A DNA stretch of 47,988 nt from Streptococcus halichoeri (GTDB taxonomy: Bacteria > Bacillota > Bacilli > Lactobacillales > Streptococcaceae). Below are positions 26,132 through 33,518 of the stretch, in pieces. Position 1 is the stretch's first letter. Every line of letters begins with the position of its first letter. The notes under the pieces were generated by a model, which saw only the letters and a list, made by a program, of their open reading frames with translations, was not told where the DNA came from and searched no databases. The stretch is taken from assembly GCF_009870755.1 (NCBI RefSeq), contig NZ_WLZU01000016.1, positions 1 to 47,988 on the forward strand, in the 5' to 3' direction. The translations under genes were made by a program, and so were the position numbers.

Positions 26132-26964
26132 TAAAAACTTTAGCAGGTATTGTTACCTTTAATCCCGATATGGATCGCTTGGCAGCAAATGTTCAAGCTA
26201 TTCTACCTCAGGTTGATCAGGTGTTAATCGTTGACAATGGGTCAACCAATTTCCAACAAATTAAGGACCGTTTTCCAGAGCTTGCACTGATTCCCTTGCA
26301 CGAAAATCGAGGGATTGCCGCAGCTTTAAATCAGATCGGATCCTATGCTGTTTCCAAACAATATGACTGGTTTTTAACCCTTGACCAAGACACCGTAGTG
26401 AAACCTCACTTAATTGCTTCTTACTTACCCTACATTGATCTGCCTAAGGCAGGCATCCTCACTTGTTTGTTTCAAGACATTAATAAAGAAGCAATCCAAA
26501 TACCTGAGGTAGAATATGAAATCGTTGATAAATGCATTACCTCAGCAGCTTTTATGAATACTGCTATCTTTGCCCAAAGCAAGGGCTTTGATGACAAGAT
26601 GTTTATTGATCTTGTTGATTTTGACTTGAATTTTCACTATAGCCAGCTGGGCTATTACACCTATAAAATAGCATTCATTGGATTTGACCATGAAATCGGT
26701 CATGCTAGACAAGTTTATTTCTTAGGCAAAAAACGCTATATTTATAACCATTCCGCCTTTCGTAAATACTATATGGTGCGCAATACCATCTATCTTAAGA
26801 AAAAATACGACAGGCAGTTGACCAAGGGCTTATATGTCTATATTCGTGATGAATTCTTACGGGTGCTTTTATTTGAAGAGGATAAATGGGCCAAAATAAC
26901 AGCCATGGCCAAAGGCCTGCGTGACGGTCTGCAGATGGAGGTAAATCAAGATGAACAAGACTAA
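26128..26964 (+). CDS. GT2 glycosyltransferase, rhamnosyltransferase-like
   Basis: A 278-residue GT2 enzyme with LAGIVTFNPDMDRL, VDNGSTN and the motif LTLDQDTVV, a pattern common in dTDP-rhamnosyltransferases of the WbbL/RfbF type. It contains a long central region without membrane helices and should work at the membrane inner face. Its start overlaps the flippase stop by 4 bases (ATGA), and its end overlaps the following GT4 gene by 14 bases. Rhamnose as donor is an inference from family and from rmlD nearby. Confidence 0.83.
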   Translation: MIKTLAGIVTFNPDMDRLAANVQAILPQVDQVLIVDNGSTNFQQIKDRFPELALIPLHENRGIAAALNQIGSYAVSKQYDWFLTLDQDTVVKPHLIASYLPYIDLPKAGILTCLFQDINKEAIQIPEVEYEIVDKCITSAAFMNTAIFAQSKGFDDKMFIDLVDFDLNFHYSQLGYYTYKIAFIGFDHEIGHARQVYFLGKKRYIYNHSAFRKYYMVRNTIYLKKKYDRQLTKGLYVYIRDEFLRVLLFEEDKWAKITAMAKGLRDGLQMEVNQDEQD

Positions 26965-28096
26965 GACAATCGTGTTTTTCTCAGGTTATTTTCTGCCATT
27001 TTTAGGGGGAATCGAACGCTACACGGACAAATTATCCCTCGAGTTAGTCAAGCTAGGCTATCAGATCATTATTGTCACCAGTAATCATGCTAACTTACCC
27101 GACTACGAAGTCAATCAAGGCCGCAAAATTTACCGACTGCCGAGCCAATCGCTATTTAAGCAACGTTATCCGTTGTTGGCCAAAAATAAGACTTTCCAAG
27201 ACCTGTATACTCGCCTATTAGCAGAATCAGTAGACTATGTCATCTGCAATACCCGCTTTCAGCTTACCACACTCATCGGACTTGATTATGCCAAAACAAA
27301 ACAAGTACCAGCCTTAGTCCTTGATCATGGTAGTAGCCACTTTACAGTAAATAACAAGCTTTTGGATAGCTTTGGTGCACTCTATGAGCACGCCTTAACC
27401 AGACGCGTCAAGGCCTATAAGCCTAGCTTTTTTGCCGTATCGCAAAGGAGCGCCGATTGGCTCAAACACTTCAACATCCAAGCTGATGGGGTTATTTACA
27501 ATTCGGTCGCAGATAATTTGCTGGCGCAGTTTGGGCAAGCAACCTACAAAGAGAAGCCAGACGGTACCCTCTTTATCACCTATGCCGGCCGCATCCTCAG
27601 AGAAAAGGGCGTTGAAATGCTGCTTCAAGCGTTTACAACCGCAAGATTTCCAGACTCTGTTCAGCTCCAAATTGCTGGTGATGGTCCGATTTTGGCCGAG
27701 TTAAAAGCCCGTTACCAAAGTCCACAGATTCATTTTTTAGGAAAATTGAATTATGACGAGACCATGTCTCTTCTAGCCCAGACTGATATTTTTACCTATC
27801 CATCCATGTACCCAGAAGGTTTGCCCACTTCGATTTTAGAAGCTGGCTTATTAGGCTGTGCCGTGATTGCTACTGACCGCGGTGGAACGGTAGAGGTCAT
27901 CACCAATGCGGACCTTGGGCTTATTATTGAAGAAAATCAACAGGCCCTACAAAGTGCCCTGGAAGATTTAGTAGCCCAGCCTGCCAAACGCCAAAGCCTG
28001 CAGGAAAATTTACAACAGCGCGTCAAAGAGCATTTCACTTGGTCGCAGACAGCGCAGCATTTGGTATCAGTTTTGTTTAAAGATCACACAGAGTAA
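26951..28096 (+). CDS. GT4 glycosyltransferase
   Basis: A 381-residue retaining glycosyltransferase with a GT-B fold. The N-terminal lobe begins FFSGYFLPFLGGIERYTDKL, and the C-terminal donor-binding lobe has ITYAGRILREKGVEMLL and the E-x7-E segment PEGLPTSILEAGLLGCAVIATDRGG (residues split over about 289-313). It is the last gene of the polysaccharide operon and has a good GGAGG site at 26937-26941. A terminator lies 130 bases downstream. The sugar transferred cannot be read from sequence. Confidence 0.86.
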   Translation: MNKTKTIVFFSGYFLPFLGGIERYTDKLSLELVKLGYQIIIVTSNHANLPDYEVNQGRKIYRLPSQSLFKQRYPLLAKNKTFQDLYTRLLAESVDYVICNTRFQLTTLIGLDYAKTKQVPALVLDHGSSHFTVNNKLLDSFGALYEHALTRRVKAYKPSFFAVSQRSADWLKHFNIQADGVIYNSVADNLLAQFGQATYKEKPDGTLFITYAGRILREKGVEMLLQAFTTARFPDSVQLQIAGDGPILAELKARYQSPQIHFLGKLNYDETMSLLAQTDIFTYPSMYPEGLPTSILEAGLLGCAVIATDRGGTVEVITNADLGLIIEENQQALQSALEDLVAQPAKRQSLQENLQQRVKEHFTWSQTAQHLVSVLFKDHTE

Positions 28097-28228
28097 AATA
28101 AGGCAGCAGGCTAGACTTGTTTACTAAACTTAAGCAAATCTGTCCCATCAGCCAAAGCTGATTAGTCGCAGCAGTTGTGAACAAAACATACTAATGTTTT
28201 CTCTAAAACTATATAACTGTAAACAAGG

Positions 28229-28255
28229 AAAAAACTGATACCAGTCAGTTTTTTT
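28229..28255 (+). terminator. Terminator of the polysaccharide operon
   Basis: AAAAAACTGA (28229-28238) pairs with TCAGTTTTTT (28245-28254), with a 6-base loop and a terminal T run. Confidence 0.75.
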
Positions 28256-28266
28256 AAAAAGGTTTA

Positions 28267-28275
28267 TGCTATAAT
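28267..28275 (+). promoter_or_regulatory. pepT extended -10 promoter
   Basis: TGCTATAAT is an extended -10 element 26 bases before the pepT start codon and directly after the preceding terminator. No good -35 box is seen. Confidence 0.55.
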
Positions 28276-28301
28276 AGAATTGGAAATTATTGAGGTGAAT
28301 T

Positions 28302-29525
28302 ATGACTTATGATAAGCTACTAGAGCGTTTTTTAACCTATGTAAAAGTAAATACTCGCAGCGATGCGACCAGTTTAACAACACCAAGTACGCACAGCCAA
28401 GTGGCCTTTGCCTTGGATGTCTTGCAGCCCGAGATGGAAGCCATTGGCTTACAAGATGTACACTACAATCCCCTAAATGGCTACCTTATTGGCACCCTAC
28501 CTGCCAGTCATTCTCGTTTTAAACACAAAATCGGCTTTATCGCCCATATGGATACCGCTGATTTTAATGCTGAAAACATAAATCCTCAAGTCATTTCGGA
28601 CTATGATGGTAGCGCCATTTCTTTAGGAAAGTCAGGTTATGTTCTTGACCCCAAAGAATTTCCTAACCTTACAAAGTACCATGGTCAAACCTTGATTACA
28701 ACCGATGGGACCACGCTCTTAGGGGCTGATGATAAGTCAGGCATTGCTGAAATCATGACAGCAGTTGAGTATTTGGTTCAAAATCCCCACATTGAGCACT
28801 GTGAGATTAAGGTCGCCTTTGGCCCTGACGAAGAAATTGGTGTCGGTGCAGATAAGTTTGACGTCACTGATTTTGCCGTTGACTTTGCCTACACTGTAGA
28901 CGGCGGACCACTCGGTGAGCTGCAATACGAAACCTTTAGTGCCGCAGGATTAGAGGCCCATTTCATGGGGCGCAATGTCCATCCAGGGACAGCAAAAAAT
29001 CAAATGATTAATGCCTTACAGTTGGCCATGGATTTCCATGCCCAGCTACCAGAAGCTGACCGCCCAGAAAAAACCGAAGGTTACCAAGGGTTTTACCATC
29101 TTGCTGAACTTTCTGGCACGGTTGATCAAGCTAAAGCATCGTATATTATCCGTGATTTTGAGGATGAAAGTTTCACCAAGCGTAAAGCATTGGTTCAGGC
29201 TATCGCTGACAAAATGAACAACGAACTAGGTGCAAAGCGTGTTCTCATCACCCTAAAAGACCAGTACTATAACATGAAGCAGGTGATCAAAAAAGATATG
29301 ACACCGATCACGCTAGCTAAAACCGTTATGGAAGAAGCTGGCATCACCCCAGTGATTGAGCCCATTCGCGGAGGTACAGATGGCTCTAAAATCTCATTTA
29401 TGGGGATTCCGACCCCTAATCTTTTTGCAGGGGGCGAAAACATGCACGGGCGCTTTGAATATGTCAGCCTAGAGACAATGACTAAAGCAGTTGATGTCAT
29501 TCTTGGCATAGTCCAAAAGCAGTAA
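28302..29525 (+). CDS. pepT: Peptidase T (tripeptidase)
   Basis: A cytoplasmic M20B zinc aminopeptidase that removes the N-terminal residue of tripeptides, part of peptide nutrition. The 407-residue protein is full length. Metal-binding and catalytic motifs are present: AHMDTAD near residue 82, [10 protein letters not shown] near 143, [13 protein letters not shown] near 177, and [13 protein letters not shown] near 353. GAGGTGAATT precedes the ATG. It has its own promoter after the glycan operon terminator. Confidence 0.95.
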   Translation: MTYDKLLERFLTYVKVNTRSDATSLTTPSTHSQVAFALDVLQPEMEAIGLQDVHYNPLNGYLIGTLPASHSRFKHKIGFIAHMDTADFNAENINPQVISDYDGSAISLGKSGYVLDPKEFPNLTKYHGQTLITTDGTTLLGADDKSGIAEIMTAVEYLVQNPHIEHCEIKVAFGPDEEIGVGADKFDVTDFAVDFAYTVDGGPLGELQYETFSAAGLEAHFMGRNVHPGTAKNQMINALQLAMDFHAQLPEADRPEKTEGYQGFYHLAELSGTVDQAKASYIIRDFEDESFTKRKALVQAIADKMNNELGAKRVLITLKDQYYNMKQVIKKDMTPITLAKTVMEEAGITPVIEPIRGGTDGSKISFMGIPTPNLFAGGENMHGRFEYVSLETMTKAVDVILGIVQKQ

Positions 29526-29566
29526 GCATGCTACCTGCTAGAAGCAAAGAAACGAGGTGAAACGAT

Positions 29567-30055
29567 TTGATTAAACTTTTTGGTAAGATTAGGTATCATT
29601 GGCAACCGGAATTATCCTTTTCCATTATCTACTGGTCAATTGCTTTTGCCCCAATTTTCCTTGGTCTATCCTTACTTTATGAAAGAACGGAAATTCCCAG
29701 CCGCGTTTTTGTGTTATTTGCCCTGTTTATCATTTTGGTTGGCATAGGCCTGCATCGGTATTTTACAATTGAGCCTAATGGCATCCTACGCATTGTATCC
29801 TTTAAAATTTGGGGCCCACACCGTGTGTTAATTTCTGATATTTCAAAAATCGAAGTAAGCAAATCCACTATTCGTTTGTTTATTAACGATAAGACCTACC
29901 TCTTTTATATGAGAAAATGGCCTAAAAAATATTTTTTGGATGATTTGGCTATTAATTCTCACTTTAAAGGAGAAGTTATCTTGGTTGATAATTTTGTCAA
30001 TTTAGACTACTTTGAAGCCTATAAGAATGATAAAAAAGCTCTTACAGGAGGGTAA
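29567..30055 (+). CDS. EbsA-like membrane protein
   Basis: A 162-residue protein with two membrane helices (about 18-38 and 46-64) followed by a soluble domain of mixed beta character. It resembles the EbsA family of streptococci and enterococci, first linked to expression of an enterococcal binding substance; its real function is unclear. Translation starts with TTG at 29567, six bases after GAGGTGA. Its 3' end overlaps the convergent ferredoxin gene by 14 bases. Confidence 0.7.
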   Translation: MIKLFGKIRYHWQPELSFSIIYWSIAFAPIFLGLSLLYERTEIPSRVFVLFALFIILVGIGLHRYFTIEPNGILRIVSFKIWGPHRVLISDISKIEVSKSTIRLFINDKTYLFYMRKWPKKYFLDDLAINSHFKGEVILVDNFVNLDYFEAYKNDKKALTGG

Positions 30056-30239
30056 GAGCTTTGGTTGGGCAGGTTTTGACAGCCTTGAGTGTTTCTTGAT
30101 CATTGTCATCAATCGTCTGAACAAGTTCATCAGAATGAGCAAATTTGACAATACCATCGTCATGATAGTCAAAGCGTGAGGAATAAGTCTGGCAAAGCCC
30201 ACAAGCAATACATTTTTCAGGAATGATCGATACTTTCAT
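30042..30239 (-). CDS. fer: 4Fe-4S ferredoxin
   Basis: A 65-residue ferredoxin with one cluster site: CIACGLC (C9, C12, C15) and a distant cysteine in KTCPTKAL. The acidic middle region is typical of the monocluster type, which carries electrons in the cytoplasm. There is no Shine-Dalgarno sequence before the ATG. The promoter at 30246-30274 would start the transcript at the ATG itself, so the mRNA may be leaderless. The 3' end overlaps the EbsA-like gene on the other strand. The partner enzyme is unknown. Confidence 0.88.
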   Translation of the reverse strand: MKVSIIPEKCIACGLCQTYSSRFDYHDDGIVKFAHSDELVQTIDDNDQETLKAVKTCPTKALTLL

Positions 30240-30245
30240 ACTATT

Positions 30246-30274
30246 ATTTTAATATGAAGTCGATAATTTAACAA
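30246..30274 (-). promoter_or_regulatory. Ferredoxin promoter, leaderless arrangement
   Basis: On the minus strand TTGTTA (30274-30269), a 17-base spacer and TAAAAT (30251-30246) are followed by only 6 bases before the start codon. The usual initiation distance puts the first transcribed base at or next to the A of ATG. Confidence 0.6.
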
Positions 30275-30285
30275 GGGGGAAGCAC

Positions 30286-30828
30286 ATGGCTAAAGAACCA
30301 TGGGAAGAAAAAATTGTGAACGATCAAGCAGAAACGCGTTCAAAGAAGCATGCCAAAACAGTACTAAGCACGCCCTGGTTGACAGGGTTATTAAGTGTTT
30401 TCTTTGTGATTATTGTTGCCATTTTGTTTGTGTTTTTCTACACTTCTAATAGTGGTGGCAATAAGGACTCAGAGACAGGTGGTTTTTATGGAGCCCAAAC
30501 GTCCAAAACAGCCACCAAGCACACCTCAAGACATCGGTCACGTCGACACGCATCCAAAAAGGCAAAGCCAAAAGCAAGCAAAGCCTCAAGTACCAAGACC
30601 TCCTCATCCAAGGCAAAAGAAACACAGCCATCTAGTTCATCTAGTACAGCACCTTCAAGCTCTAGTGAACAAAAAGGCCAAACAATCCAAGTGTTACCAG
30701 GTGAAGGAGTAGCAGCAATTGCTGGTCGGGCTGGCATTTCTGTCAGCCAATTGCAGCAGTTAAATCCAGATCATATGACGCAGGGTTACTGGTATGCCAA
30801 CCCTGGCGACAGCGTTTATATTAATTAG
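30286..30828 (+). CDS. LysM-domain membrane protein (SAG1386/EF1546 type)
   Basis: A 180-residue single-pass protein. A cytoplasmic N-terminus of about 35 residues is followed by a membrane helix (about 33-55), a long Lys/Ser/Thr-rich low-complexity linker (about 65-130) and a C-terminal LysM-like domain (VLPGEGVAAIAGRAGISVSQLQQLNP) that should bind peptidoglycan. The linker would span the wall-proximal space. The start has GGGGGAAG upstream and diverges from the ferredoxin gene. cmk follows after 12 bases, so the two are co-transcribed. The biological role is not known. Confidence 0.82.
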   Translation: MAKEPWEEKIVNDQAETRSKKHAKTVLSTPWLTGLLSVFFVIIVAILFVFFYTSNSGGNKDSETGGFYGAQTSKTATKHTSRHRSRRHASKKAKPKASKASSTKTSSSKAKETQPSSSSSTAPSSSSEQKGQTIQVLPGEGVAAIAGRAGISVSQLQQLNPDHMTQGYWYANPGDSVYIN

Positions 30829-30840
30829 ATAAGGAAAATC

Positions 30841-31524
30841 ATGAAAGCCATTCGCATTGCTATTGACGGACCCGCTTCTAGTGGCAAAAGTACCGTTGCC
30901 AAGATTATTGCCAAAAATCTTGGCTACACCTATTTAGACACTGGAGCTATGTACCGTTGCGCAACTTACATTGCTTTGCAACATCATTACCAAGCTGCTG
31001 ATGTACAGCTCATCCTAAAGGAGCTCGCAAGTCACCCGATTTCCTTTGCTAAGGCTGCGGATGGCTCACAGCTGGTCTTCTTAGGAGACCAAGAGGTTAC
31101 CTCTGCCATTCGGCAAAATGATGTCACGAACAACGTGTCCTGGGTCTCTGCACTTCCAGAAATTCGAGCAGAGCTTGTTGCGCAGCAACGGCGAATTGCC
31201 AAATCAGGTGCCATCATCATGGATGGCCGCGATATTGGCACGGTCGTTTTACCAGACGCTGAGCTGAAAATTTTTCTGGTGGCTTCAGCCAAGGAACGTG
31301 CAGAACGCCGCTACAAGGAAAATCTTGCAAAAGGAATTGCGACAGACTTAGAAACCTTGAAAAAAGAAATTGAGGCCAGAGACTATAAGGACAGTCACCG
31401 GGCCTTGTCCCCCTTAAAACCAGCTGCCGATGCCATTCATTTTGATACAACTGGTATTGATATTCAAGGTGTGATTGCCTTTATTCAAGAAAAAGCAGAA
31501 AAAATCATTGACATGTCTTGTTAG
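30841..31524 (+). CDS. cmk: Cytidylate kinase
   Basis: Cmk phosphorylates CMP and dCMP with ATP in the cytoplasm, recycling pyrimidine nucleotides. The 227-residue protein has the Walker A loop [13 protein letters not shown] at 9-21, LDTGAMYRC, the DGRDIGTVV block near 130 and the lid region [22 protein letters not shown] precedes the ATG. Its 3' end carries the promoter of the infC leader. Confidence 0.95.
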   Translation: MKAIRIAIDGPASSGKSTVAKIIAKNLGYTYLDTGAMYRCATYIALQHHYQAADVQLILKELASHPISFAKAADGSQLVFLGDQEVTSAIRQNDVTNNVSWVSALPEIRAELVAQQRRIAKSGAIIMDGRDIGTVVLPDAELKIFLVASAKERAERRYKENLAKGIATDLETLKKEIEARDYKDSHRALSPLKPAADAIHFDTTGIDIQGVIAFIQEKAEKIIDMSC

Positions 31525-31536
31525 ATATGTTAGACT
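31508..31536 (+). promoter_or_regulatory. infC-rpmI-rplT promoter
   Basis: TTGACA (31508-31513), 17 bases and TAGACT (31531-31536) form a promoter inside the end of cmk. It would give a leader of about 150 bases before infC. Confidence 0.65.
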
Positions 31537-31542
31537 AGTACT

Positions 31543-31670
31543 AATGAGAAAAGCAGAAGCGAGAGCTTCTCGCCTTACGACTCTGTGTTGTCTGGCCCTA
31601 CATGTCAAGATCCATTGTGGATATTATGTGTTTCGGGCTTGATTTTTCAGGCCCGAATTTGTTTTTCTCT
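31543..31670 (+). promoter_or_regulatory. infC-rpmI-rplT leader (L20-leader-like attenuator)
   Basis: The leader has a first hairpin GCGAGA-GCT-TCTCGC (31559-31573). A strong terminator hairpin follows: TTCGGGCTTGA (31632-31642) pairs with TCAGGCCCGAA (31647-31657), and TTTGTTTTT comes next. In Firmicutes this operon is often controlled by L20 binding to such a leader and causing premature termination. The presence of a terminator before the first gene fits that; I did not fold the whole RNA or match it to a model. Confidence 0.65.
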
Positions 31671-31684
31671 AAAAAAATAAAGAG

Positions 31685-32215
31685 GTGAAGATCATAGCTA
31701 AAAAAGATCTATTCATTAATGATGAAATTCGCGTACGTGAACTTCGTCTAGTTGGTCTCGAAGGTGAGCAATTAGGCATTAAGCCATTATCTGAAGCACA
31801 AAGCTTAGCAGATGCTTCAAATGTTGATTTGGTTTTAATCCAACCGCAAGCTACGCCTCCAGTTGCCAAACTCATGGACTATGGTAAGTTCAAGTTTGAG
31901 TACCAAAAGAAACAAAAAGAACAACGTAAAAAACAAAGCGTTGTGACGGTAAAAGAAGTCCGTCTTAGTCCCGTGATTGATAAGGGTGATTTTGAGACGA
32001 AACTTCGGAATGGCCGTAAATTCCTCGAAAAGGGAAATAAGGTTAAGGTTTCTATTCGTTTCAAAGGACGGATGATTACTCACAAAGAGATTGGTGCCAA
32101 GGTTTTGGCGGAATTTGCAGAAGCAACCCAGGATATTGCGATAATCGAGCAAAGAGCAAAAATGGATGGCCGTCAAATGTTTATGCAGCTCGCACCTATT
32201 CCTGACAAGAAATAA
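31685..32215 (+). CDS. infC: Translation initiation factor IF-3
   Basis: IF-3 binds the 30S subunit, keeps it apart from the 50S and rejects wrong start codons. The 176-residue reading is full length, with N-terminal domain ending at [19 protein letters not shown], the Lys-rich linker and the C-terminal domain ([17 protein letters not shown]). The coordinates follow the GTG at 31685, the only standard start, but that codon lies inside the Shine-Dalgarno sequence AGAGGTGA. The real start is probably ATC at 31691 or ATA at 31694, 5-8 bases after GAGG. infC genes commonly use such AUU-type codons for self-regulation. rpmI and rplT follow in one operon. Confidence 0.95.
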   Translation: MKIIAKKDLFINDEIRVRELRLVGLEGEQLGIKPLSEAQSLADASNVDLVLIQPQATPPVAKLMDYGKFKFEYQKKQKEQRKKQSVVTVKEVRLSPVIDKGDFETKLRNGRKFLEKGNKVKVSIRFKGRMITHKEIGAKVLAEFAEATQDIAIIEQRAKMDGRQMFMQLAPIPDKK

Positions 32216-32254
32216 TTGTCAATTTATCTATCATGTTAAGAGGAGAATATTAAA

Positions 32255-32455
32255 ATGCCAAAACAAAAAACACACCGCGCATCAGCTAAACGTTTTAAAC
32301 GTACAGGTTCTGGCGGATTAAAACGCTTCCGCGCGTTTACATCACACCGTTTCCACGGAAAAACAAAAAAACAACGTCGTCACCTTCGTAAAGCTTCAAT
32401 GGTGAGCGCAGGCGATTTCAAACGCATTAAAGCAATGCTTACTGGTCTTAAATAA
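32255..32455 (+). CDS. rpmI: 50S ribosomal protein L35
   Basis: A 66-residue, very basic protein of normal L35 length beginning [20 protein letters not shown], a structural component of the large ribosomal subunit. AAGAGGAGA precedes the ATG. It lies between infC and rplT as in most bacteria and is co-regulated with them through the leader. Confidence 0.97.
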   Translation: MPKQKTHRASAKRFKRTGSGGLKRFRAFTSHRFHGKTKKQRRHLRKASMVSAGDFKRIKAMLTGLK

Positions 32456-32509
32456 AAGATCCAGCTAAACAGTTACTAGATTGATAAGAATTATTTGGAG
32501 GAAATATAA

Positions 32510-32869
32510 ATGGCTCGTGTAAAAGGTGGCGTTGTTTCACGTAAACGTCGTAAACGTGTACTTAAATTAGCTAAAGGTTACTATGGTGCAAAACATATCT
32601 TGTTCCGTACAGCAAAAGAACAAGTAATGAATTCTTACTACTATGCATACCGTGACCGTCGTCAGAAAAAACGTGACTTCCGCAAACTATGGATTACGCG
32701 TATCAATGCAGCAGCACGTATGAATGGTTTATCTTATTCCCAACTCATGCATGGTTTGAAATTAGCGGAGATCGAAGTCAATCGTAAAATGCTTGCTGAC
32801 TTAGCCGTTAGTGACGCAGCAGGCTTCACTGCACTTGCAGATGCCGCAAAAAACAAATTAGGCAAATAA
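32510..32869 (+). CDS. rplT: 50S ribosomal protein L20
   Basis: L20 binds 23S rRNA early in large-subunit assembly and, in Firmicutes, represses its own operon through the leader RNA. The 119-residue product is full length, with the basic N-terminal helix ([20 protein letters not shown]) and the [19 protein letters not shown] block. TTGGAGGAA is the ribosome binding site. It is the last gene of infC-rpmI-rplT, and a terminator follows. Confidence 0.97.
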   Translation: MARVKGGVVSRKRRKRVLKLAKGYYGAKHILFRTAKEQVMNSYYYAYRDRRQKKRDFRKLWITRINAAARMNGLSYSQLMHGLKLAEIEVNRKMLADLAVSDAAGFTALADAAKNKLGK

Positions 32870-32896
32870 AGTAAAGGTTGAAAAACCTAATCTCAG

Positions 32897-32941
32897 ATTG
32901 AAGTAAAAGCCCATTATGGAGTCTTTTCTTCAATTTTTTTA
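32897..32941 (+). terminator. rplT terminator
   Basis: ATTGAAG and AAAAG (32897-32909) pair with CTTTTCTTCAAT further on, with one bulged base, and a run of T follows. Confidence 0.65.
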
Positions 32942-33200
32942 TTGTCCAAAAGCTAGCAGTTCCACTCCGTGCGCCTTTGGATCGGTTTTGCTCCAGGGCT
33001 AGGTCCTGTAATCTCAGACCTACTGCCAAGCTCAAAGAGCAGTCTGAGTGGATTCGATCAGCTTTCTGTCTTTGCTGTTCATCAAGGCGGATGCAAACAG
33101 GTTATTCATTATTGTGAAGGTATTCACAAATATAAGAAAAAGCTTGTTATTTCAAGCTTGAACGAGGGTACATAAGCAAAGAAATAACCCGAAAATGGCC
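32942..33200. other. Non-coding spacer between rplT and the secreted-protein island
   Basis: I see no credible gene. A 68-codon frame at 32969-33175 has no ribosome binding site or recognisable sequence. A small AAGCTTG/CAAGCTT hairpin lies at 33140-33159 without a T run. Confidence 0.45.
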
Positions 33201-33229
33201 TTGTACTTTTTAAGGAATTCTAATATAAT
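33201..33229 (+). promoter_or_regulatory. Promoter of the secreted transglutaminase-like gene
   Basis: TTGTAC (33201-33206), a 17-base spacer and TATAAT (33224-33229) form a strong promoter. The start codon is at 33519, which leaves an untranslated leader of about 280 bases, long enough for regulation. I found no known riboswitch in it. Confidence 0.65.
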
Positions 33230-33518
33230 ACTCATACATTATAGTGTGGGGAGGGTTGACTTTGGAAAAGATGCAATATTGGTAAGTTAGCAGCTAGGTA
33301 GTCCAGCCATTATGGCATTGGGACATTTTAGTTTAACCAGCTTACTTAGGACGTGCTATTTCTGATGAGTCGATTCTCCTGATAAGAAGTAGAGTTTGCA
33401 AGTGAGCGACATGAGGTGATTTAAGTGCAAGGACCTTAGGAGCGGGCTTAGGCTCTGACTAGTGGTCTTCTGTCAAACGGTCAGGGAATCACTACATACA
33501 ACATATGAAGGAATCAAA

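Noticed and set aside
32969..33175. 68-codon frame between rplT and the secreted island
   Set aside because: It has no ribosome binding site or recognisable sequence and lies between a terminator and a promoter.
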